Assembly: GCA_021372615.1 (NCBI GenBank)
Contig: JAJFUB010000135.1
Location: forward strand, 1 to 37,170
DNA: 37,170 nucleotides
From: a bacterium
GTDB taxonomy: Bacteria > Armatimonadota > Zipacnadia > Zipacnadales > UBA11051
Direction: 5' to 3'
The position numbers and the translations under genes were made by a program. Of the stretch, positions 32,983 to 37,170 are shown piece after piece (the first letter of the stretch is position 1; every line of letters begins with the position of its first letter). The notes below the pieces were generated by a model, which ran no database searches, had not been told where the DNA came from, and worked only from the letters and a program-made list of their open reading frames with translations.

Positions 32983-34725
32983 CTAGCCCAACTCCGGCGC
33001 CTCGCGCAACTCCACAACCGCGCCTGCGGTCTCGTGCAGCTCCAACACGATCAGCTCATTCTCGCCCGCCTTGAGCAGTGGCGCCGGGATGTAGAGCGTG
33101 CGCTGCGGGCCGATCTCCCAGTGCCGCCCCAGGTTGAACCCGTTGAGCCAGCAGACGCCTTTCGTCCACCCGGGCAGCGCCAGGAACGTGTCGGCCGGCT
33201 CGTCTACGGTGAACGTCCCTCGGAAGAACGCCGGGCCCGTCAGGCAGTCCACGGGCGCGAACTGCAGCCCCCGCAGGTCCTCCAGCAGCAGCGGGTAGAT
33301 CTCCCAGCCGAACAGGAACTGCTGCCCGTGCCGCGCGCACAGCGTAATGCCCTTGCGGTCGTGCAGGTGGAACCCGTAGTTCACCCGGCCCATGTTCTCG
33401 ACCAGTAGGTCGAGCCGGTGCGCGCCCGGGCCGAACGCCGCCTTCACCTGCGACTCCTCGTCATTGCGGTACACCACGCCCCGGTACTCCCCGTCCACAA
33501 ACACCAGCGCCCGGTCGTGACAGTCCTGCAGGACGATCGGCATCTCATCACGCGGCCCGACGACTTCCGTCCGGTACAGGATGAACCCGAAGTCCTGCCC
33601 GACCGCCTCCATCGGGTCGGGCGTGGCGCTGTGCACCGGCGACGCCAGCCGCTCCAGGTTGTCCAGCAGCCCCGCCCGCTGGGTCAGCGCCACCTGCCCG
33701 TACGCCCGCTTCACCGAGTCCGCCGGCGCCGGCCCGCCCGGCAGCTCCCGCACTTTCCCGATCACCTCGCGGAAGGCGTGGTACTTGGGCGTCAGGTCCC
33801 CGGCCTCATTGATCGGCGCGTCGTCGTCATAGCTGTTGACGGTCGGCTCATAGCCCTTGCCGTGGTTGGCCCCGTTGAAGAACCCGAAGTTGGTGCCGCC
33901 ATGGAACATGTAGATGCTCACTGACGCGCCCTGCCCGAGGATCTCGTCGAGCGTCGCGGCGGCATCTTCCGCGGGGCGCGTGTGGTGCGCCTCGCCCCAG
34001 TGGTCGAACCATCCGCACCAGAACTCCCCGCACATCATCGGCCCGGTCGGCTGCCACTGCCGCAGCTTCGCGAACGCCCCGGTGGCGTTGGAGCCGAAGT
34101 TGGCGACCTTCAGCACGTCGGGCAGCGTCCCGCCCTCGAGCATGAAGTCCCCGGGCCCGTCGGACGTGAACAGCAGCCCCTCATAGCCCCGCGCCCGCAG
34201 CCCGTCGCGGATGTGGGCCAGGTAGGTCTTGTCGTTGCCATAGCTGCCGTACTCATTCTCCACCTGCAGCGCCACGATGGGCCCGCCGGCCGACGCCTGC
34301 AGCGGCACGAGGCGCTCCATCAGCGCGTCCAGGTACCGGTCCACGGCCTCCAGGTACGGCGGGTAGTGGCACCGCAGCCGCATCCCCGGGTCGGCCAGCA
34401 GCCACGCCGGCAGCCCGCCCAGGTCCCATTCCGAGCAGATGTACGGACCCGGCCGCACGATGCACATCAGGCCCTGCTCGGCCGCCATCTCCAGGTACCG
34501 CGGCAGGTCCTGCCAGCCGCTGAAGTCGAACACGCCGGGCCTGATCTCGTGGACATTCCACGCCACATAGGTCTCCAGCGCGTTACAGCCGGACCACGCC
34601 AGCTTCCGCAGCCGGTCCGCCCAGTAGTCGGGGTGGATACGGAAGTAGTGCATGGCCCCGGCAATGATCTGCACGGGCCGTCCGTCCTGCACGAAGTCGT
34701 TGCCGACGATGCTGAGCGGTTGCAT
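32983..34725 (-). CDS. GH35 beta-galactosidase
   Basis: A 580-residue family 35 glycoside hydrolase. The barrel starts with GRPVQIIAGAMHYFRIHPDYWADRL; the acid/base Glu158 is in ALQVENEYGSYGND and the nucleophile Glu234 in MMCGEFWCGWFDHWG. YMFHGGTNFGFFNGAN and YDDDAPINEAGD are hallmarks. The C-terminal third has the usual jelly-roll domains ending in WLNGFNLGRHWEIGPQRTLYIP. It removes terminal beta-galactose from oligosaccharides. No signal peptide is seen, so it is likely cytoplasmic. GAGG precedes the ATG. Repeat-filled gaps on both sides suggest it is transcribed alone. Confidence 0.95.
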   Translation of the reverse strand: MQPLSIVGNDFVQDGRPVQIIAGAMHYFRIHPDYWADRLRKLAWSGCNALETYVAWNVHEIRPGVFDFSGWQDLPRYLEMAAEQGLMCIVRPGPYICSEWDLGGLPAWLLADPGMRLRCHYPPYLEAVDRYLDALMERLVPLQASAGGPIVALQVENEYGSYGNDKTYLAHIRDGLRARGYEGLLFTSDGPGDFMLEGGTLPDVLKVANFGSNATGAFAKLRQWQPTGPMMCGEFWCGWFDHWGEAHHTRPAEDAAATLDEILGQGASVSIYMFHGGTNFGFFNGANHGKGYEPTVNSYDDDAPINEAGDLTPKYHAFREVIGKVRELPGGPAPADSVKRAYGQVALTQRAGLLDNLERLASPVHSATPDPMEAVGQDFGFILYRTEVVGPRDEMPIVLQDCHDRALVFVDGEYRGVVYRNDEESQVKAAFGPGAHRLDLLVENMGRVNYGFHLHDRKGITLCARHGQQFLFGWEIYPLLLEDLRGLQFAPVDCLTGPAFFRGTFTVDEPADTFLALPGWTKGVCWLNGFNLGRHWEIGPQRTLYIPAPLLKAGENELIVLELHETAGAVVELREAPELG

Positions 34726-35079
34726 GGGTTGCCTCTGACGATGGCGGTGGGATGGGGGGACGGGATCCGGGAATCGGGTAAGGCCTTACCCCTCCCTTCA
34801 GGGAGGGGTCGCCGCGAAGCGGCGGGGGTAGGACGCCGTACCACCAGCCGAGAGGCTTCCTACCCCCCCGACCCCCTCCCTCAAGGGAGGGGGAGAAGCC
34901 GTCACCCCTCCCTTCCGCGCTCGTGAGCGAGCGCGGGAGGGGTCGCCGCGTGGCGGCGGGGGTAGGACGCCATGCAGCCGGGGGCCGAGGCAGTGTGCGG
35001 CGAGCCCCACACCAACCCAGGGCCCGCCGCCCTCTCCCCCGATTTCCGAATCCCGATTCCCGATTCCCGCCGTTGCCGT
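34726..35079. other. 354-base intergenic region made largely of repeats
   Basis: No gene is supported. Two direct copies and one inverted copy of a composite GC-rich repeat occupy 34787-34971. The remainder has a short GATTCCCGATTCCCG repeat near 35050-35065 and GCAGTGTGCGGCGAGCCCC near 34990, a faint relative of the GTGTGCG family. A GH35 promoter must lie near the right edge of 34726-34790 but is not recognisable. Confidence 0.6.
34787..34971. repeat. composite inverted/direct repeat, MITE-like
   Basis: Copy 1 (34787-34837) and copy 3 (34901-34971) both have CCCCTCCCTT, a variable hairpin, GGGAGGGGTCGCCGCG, then GGCGGGGGTAGGACGCC; the right 31 bases match at 29 positions. Copy 2 (34854-34900) is a related inverted form (CCTACCCCCCCGACCCCC with CTCCCTCAAGGGAG). 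The structure resembles a non-autonomous miniature element. Confidence 0.8.
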
Positions 35080-36021
35080 TCACAGCTTCCAGGGATCGCG
35101 GCGGCGGAACGGCGTCTTGAACTGGTTCTCGATGCGCCCGGTCTGCTCCAGGTGCATCATGCAGGCTCGGATGCAGCCGCGCGCGCCCTCCAGCGCCCGG
35201 CCGTAGTCGTACGTCGGCCCAACCTTGTAGCGCTGCGCGTCGCCCACGGGCTGCGCGAAGCCCTCCTGGTCGCCGGGGTTGGTCATGAACGGGTTGAACT
35301 CCGGGGACATGCCGCAGAAGTACCGGCTGCACAGGTCGTAGTCAATGTCGCCCCACTCCACATCCACACCGGCCAGCCTGATCTTCACGGACTTGTTGGT
35401 CGGCAGCGCCGCCCCGGTGCAGTCGCGCGCGCACAGCATGCAGCGGTCGCAGATGGTGCCCGGCTGGATGATCGGGTCCGGCTCGAGTTCCGCATCGGTG
35501 ATGATGGCGGCGAGGCGCTGGCGCGGGCCGAACTTCTTGGTCAGCAGCATCTTGCTCCAGCCGATCTCCCCGACCCCGGCGGCCATGGCCGCGATGCGCA
35601 GGTGCAGGAACACATCCGGCGCGGGCCGCCCCTCGGCCACGGGCTTGCTGAACGTCAGCCGTGGCTGCCCGTCGGCGCTGGCGTTGTTGGTCCACGGGAA
35701 GTTGTTGGAGATGGGCACCGCCTCATAGCCCTCATCCTCGATCATGGCCGTGACCTTCCACAGCACCGTCGGCTGCAGCACATGGTTGATCGCTGCGTAG
35801 CCCATCGAGGCGTACGACACGTAGAAGGTCCCCTCCTCGATGCCGCGGAGGCTGCCGCGCGGGATGCGGAAGCCCATGACGATCATGGACTTGGCCTCGG
35901 GGGAGATCTGGCGCGGGTCGCTCTGCAAGGGCGCCCCCTCGAAGCGGTCCATCGAGGCGATCCCGACCACGTCAGCCCCGGCGTTGAGGCAGAACTGCTT
36001 CACATCTGCGGCGGTAAGCAT
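35080..36021 (-). CDS. QueG-like 4Fe-4S protein
   Basis: A 313-residue protein distantly like epoxyqueuosine reductase QueG and related corrinoid-linked reductases. It has the N-terminal helix-rich domain, GEIGWSKMLLTKKFGPRQRLAAIITDAELEPD (in pieces, GEIGWSKML and FGPRQRLAAIITDAELE), then the Fe-S motif C191-x2-C194-x2-C197-x3-C201. Other cysteines at 231, 236, 283 and 287 could bind a second cluster, but the spacing is not canonical, and the HEAT domain of true QueG is absent, so it is probably not QueG itself. AAGGAG precedes ATG 36021; six extra codons upstream are ignored. It is 72 bases downstream of the creatininase-like gene. Confidence 0.75.
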   Translation of the reverse strand: MLTAADVKQFCLNAGADVVGIASMDRFEGAPLQSDPRQISPEAKSMIVMGFRIPRGSLRGIEEGTFYVSYASMGYAAINHVLQPTVLWKVTAMIEDEGYEAVPISNNFPWTNNASADGQPRLTFSKPVAEGRPAPDVFLHLRIAAMAAGVGEIGWSKMLLTKKFGPRQRLAAIITDAELEPDPIIQPGTICDRCMLCARDCTGAALPTNKSVKIRLAGVDVEWGDIDYDLCSRYFCGMSPEFNPFMTNPGDQEGFAQPVGDAQRYKVGPTYDYGRALEGARGCIRACMMHLEQTGRIENQFKTPFRRRDPWKL

Positions 36022-36048
36022 GTGAGTCTCCTTGGACACGTGGGAGGG

Positions 36049-36080
36049 GTCACCGGCCCCGACCCTTCGCGGTCGGTGAC
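36049..36080. repeat. palindrome between the QueG-like and creatininase-like genes
   Basis: GTCACCG and CGGTGAC arms with an inner GACC/GGTC pairing. On the minus strand GTAGGAGC precedes it, as in the element at 42-56. It lies 14 bases beyond the creatininase-like stop and before the ribosome binding site of the QueG-like gene. Confidence 0.65.
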
Positions 36081-36093
36081 GGCTCCTACAGGA

Positions 36094-36837
36094 TCACGAC
36101 AGCAACTCCTCCGCCTTCGCCACCACCCGCTCGACTGTCAGTTGCAGCGTCTTCTCCCCCAGCTCCACGTTGGCCTGCTGGATACCCGCAATGATCTCGG
36201 GGCGGTTGGCCTGCAGTTGCGACCGCCGCGGGTGGCCCAGAATCCGCTCTGCGCGCGGCAGGTCCGTATAGCCAGGCGCGGTCGCCATGATGAGGGAGGT
36301 CTCCCACATGACGCCATGCCCGCCGCTGCCGGGGGTCTCCCGTGCCAGCTCGGCCAGGAAGTCCTGCACGAGGCTGTAGGTCCCTGCCCCGAAGAACTTC
36401 ATGCCGCGAATGACCCCGCCGTGGGCCTCAGTCATGTCGCGCAGCAGCGTGTCAGCCGGGGCGTGGCCGGCCAGCGCGATGGCCGCCCTGAAGCCCATGT
36501 CGGCCATGCCCTCGAGCACCTCGGTGTAGGCCAACTCGCACAGCTCGCGGCTGACGAACAGGCTGGGCGGGTACAGCTCCTTGTCCCCGGCCCGCATCTC
36601 CTCGCGCGACAGGCCGGGGAAGTATGCCGGGGCGAAGGGGATCAGCGGGAACACGATGCCGCCGGTGATCCTGGCGGCGCGCAGGCACACCTCATACGGT
36701 GGCCACATGTCGGTGCCCAGCGGGTTGTGCAGGCCATGCTCCTCGGGCGCGGCAGCGGCCAGGTAGGCCAGTGGCGCCCGCTCGAACTCGGCGGTGAACT
36801 CTTCAGGGAGGAGGTCCTCCCAGCGATGGGATTGCAT
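36094..36837 (-). CDS. creatininase-family protein
   Basis: A 247-residue protein of the creatininase fold (PF02633), which includes amidohydrolases and enzymes of PQQ, mycofactocin and F420-type pathways. Metal-site matches are AAPEEHGLHNPLGTDMW (Glu32, His34, Asp43), AGHAPAD with His125, and HGVMWETSL with Glu179. The usual acidic residue two after His125 is Pro127, so one metal ligand may be lost or supplied by Asp129. Substrate unknown. The start at 36837 is chosen for GAGG nine bases before; ATGs at 36846 and 36852 are possible. It lies upstream of the QueG-like gene on the same strand. Confidence 0.8.
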   Translation of the reverse strand: MQSHRWEDLLPEEFTAEFERAPLAYLAAAAPEEHGLHNPLGTDMWPPYEVCLRAARITGGIVFPLIPFAPAYFPGLSREEMRAGDKELYPPSLFVSRELCELAYTEVLEGMADMGFRAAIALAGHAPADTLLRDMTEAHGGVIRGMKFFGAGTYSLVQDFLAELARETPGSGGHGVMWETSLIMATAPGYTDLPRAERILGHPRRSQLQANRPEIIAGIQQANVELGEKTLQLTVERVVAKAEELLS

Positions 36838-36905
36838 GGTCTCCATCCTCATGTCGGCGGCCCCTTCGGGGCGCGCCGGGATGTGCGAATGTTCCCCGCC
36901 TCCGC

Positions 36906-36925
36906 CCGTGGGCTCCCGCCCACGG
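36906..36925. repeat. CCGTGGGC/GCCCACGG hairpin, first copy
   Basis: Perfect 8-bp arms with loop TCCC. The same arms recur at 37146-37165 with loop GGAA, so the pair bracket the 50-base tandem repeat. Confidence 0.75.
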
Positions 36926-36990
36926 CTACACACGAGGCCCCCTTCGGGGGCACACGACCACGACCACATCCAACGCCCGGGCTACCCCCC

Positions 36991-37130
36991 GTCCGGCGCC
37001 CCGGCGGCCGTGCCCGTTCGGCGTCCTGGCGCCAGTGACCGTCCTGCGCCTCGGCGGCTGTGGCCGCTCGGCGCCCCGGCGTCAGTGGTCGTCCTGTGCC
37101 CCACCGGCCGTGCCCGTTCGGCGCCGAAGG
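36991..37130. repeat. 50-base tandem repeat, about 2.7 units
   Basis: Units start at 36991, 37041 and 37091 with GTCC. Units 1 and 2 match at 40 of 50 positions; unit 3 matches unit 1 at 30 of the first 35, then diverges. Each unit holds GGCCGTGCCCGTTCGGCG or a close variant. It is not a CRISPR: there is no conserved-repeat/unique-spacer alternation. Confidence 0.8.
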
Positions 37131-37145
37131 CGCCCGCGTACGTAG

Positions 37146-37165
37146 CCGTGGGCGGAAGCCCACGG
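37146..37165. repeat. CCGTGGGC/GCCCACGG hairpin, second copy
   Basis: The arms are identical to those at 36906-36925, with loop GGAA, five bases from the window edge. Confidence 0.75.
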
Positions 37166-37170
37166 ACCCT

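Larger units (their letters stand above)
36838..37170. other. 333-base right-end region without a gene
   Basis: The region is built of repeats: GCCCC-TTC-GGGGC (36860-36872), a CCGTGGGC/GCCCACGG hairpin (36906-36925), GCCCCC-TTC-GGGGGC (36937-36951), a 50-base tandem repeat (36991-37130) and another CCGTGGGC/GCCCACGG hairpin (37146-37165). An open frame across it is not protein-like. Confidence 0.6.

Noticed and set aside
34741-35079. Open frames across the gap upstream of GH35.
   Set aside because: They are translations of the composite repeat, with no ribosome binding site or conserved motif.
35080-36021. Calling the Fe-S protein QueG.
   Set aside because: Only one canonical CX2CX2CX3C motif is present, the second cluster spacing is odd and the HEAT domain is missing.
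36991-37130. Tandem units considered as a CRISPR array.
   Set aside because: Units are contiguous and diverge along their whole length, with no invariant repeat and unique spacers; no cas gene is present.
36849-37163. 104-codon minus-strand open frame at the right edge.
   Set aside because: It is a translation of the 50-base tandem repeat and hairpins. Arg/Gly/Pro-rich, no start signal.

Overview
The window is high-GC bacterial DNA with densely packed genes and no rRNA, tRNA, CRISPR array, transposase or prophage gene that I can see. The best taxonomic clue is the type IV pilin-like protein at 11457-12164. Its N-terminus ([17 protein letters not shown], then [14 protein letters not shown]) and C-terminal H-x9-DG motif are typical of the very large pseudopilin family of Armatimonadota, with Planctomycetes-like phyla as the alternative. 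Orphan glycoside-active enzymes (DUF4838, DUF4855, GH42, GH35), Rossmann FAD oxidoreductases and a divergent UroD-like protein fit a free-living, polysaccharide-degrading, uncultured lineage of that kind. The assignment is inference.

Layout. 1-5000: secreted DUF4838 protein (-) diverging from a secreted TPR protein (+). 5012-6722: phosphate transporter PiT and its DUF47/PhoU-like partner (-, overlapping). 6894-10404: three translationally coupled genes (+), a DNA methyltransferase, an FAD oxidoreductase and a GT4 glycosyltransferase. 10712-12164: a TrpF-like protein and a pseudopilin (+). 12356-19070: a minus-strand run of cupin, tandem FAD/HEAT protein, GH42 beta-galactosidase, polyphosphate glucokinase and flavin split-barrel protein. 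19320-25498: an SPL-like radical SAM protein followed by hypF, hypC, hypD and hypE (+), the Fe(CN)2CO assembly part of [NiFe]-hydrogenase maturation, with no hydrogenase, hypA or hypB in view. 25540-36837: a minus-strand block with a creatininase-like protein, a QueG-like 4Fe-4S protein, GH35, a small membrane protein, a stand-alone pyruvate-kinase C-terminal domain, a UroD-like protein, an unknown protein, a sugar ABC permease and a DUF4855 protein.

How they may work together. The metabolic theme is uptake and hydrolysis of galactosides and other plant-type glycans. GH42 and GH35 would release sugars. The polyphosphate glucokinase next to GH42 would phosphorylate glucose with polyphosphate, whose phosphate could come in through PiT.

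The most unusual feature is not a gene. The window holds many small palindromic elements in at least five recognisable sequence families. They sit between genes and also, in frame, inside coding regions: one 79-bp inverted repeat in the methyltransferase, three palindromes in hypF, one at the hypD end and three copies of one element in the ABC permease. Each coding copy falls in a linker or loop and adds a short peptide without breaking the frame. In one family the flanks are conserved while the stem arms change in a compensating way. This looks like a population of mobile or structure-selected mini-palindromes that also act as a source of inserted peptides, and it is the best candidate here for something undescribed.
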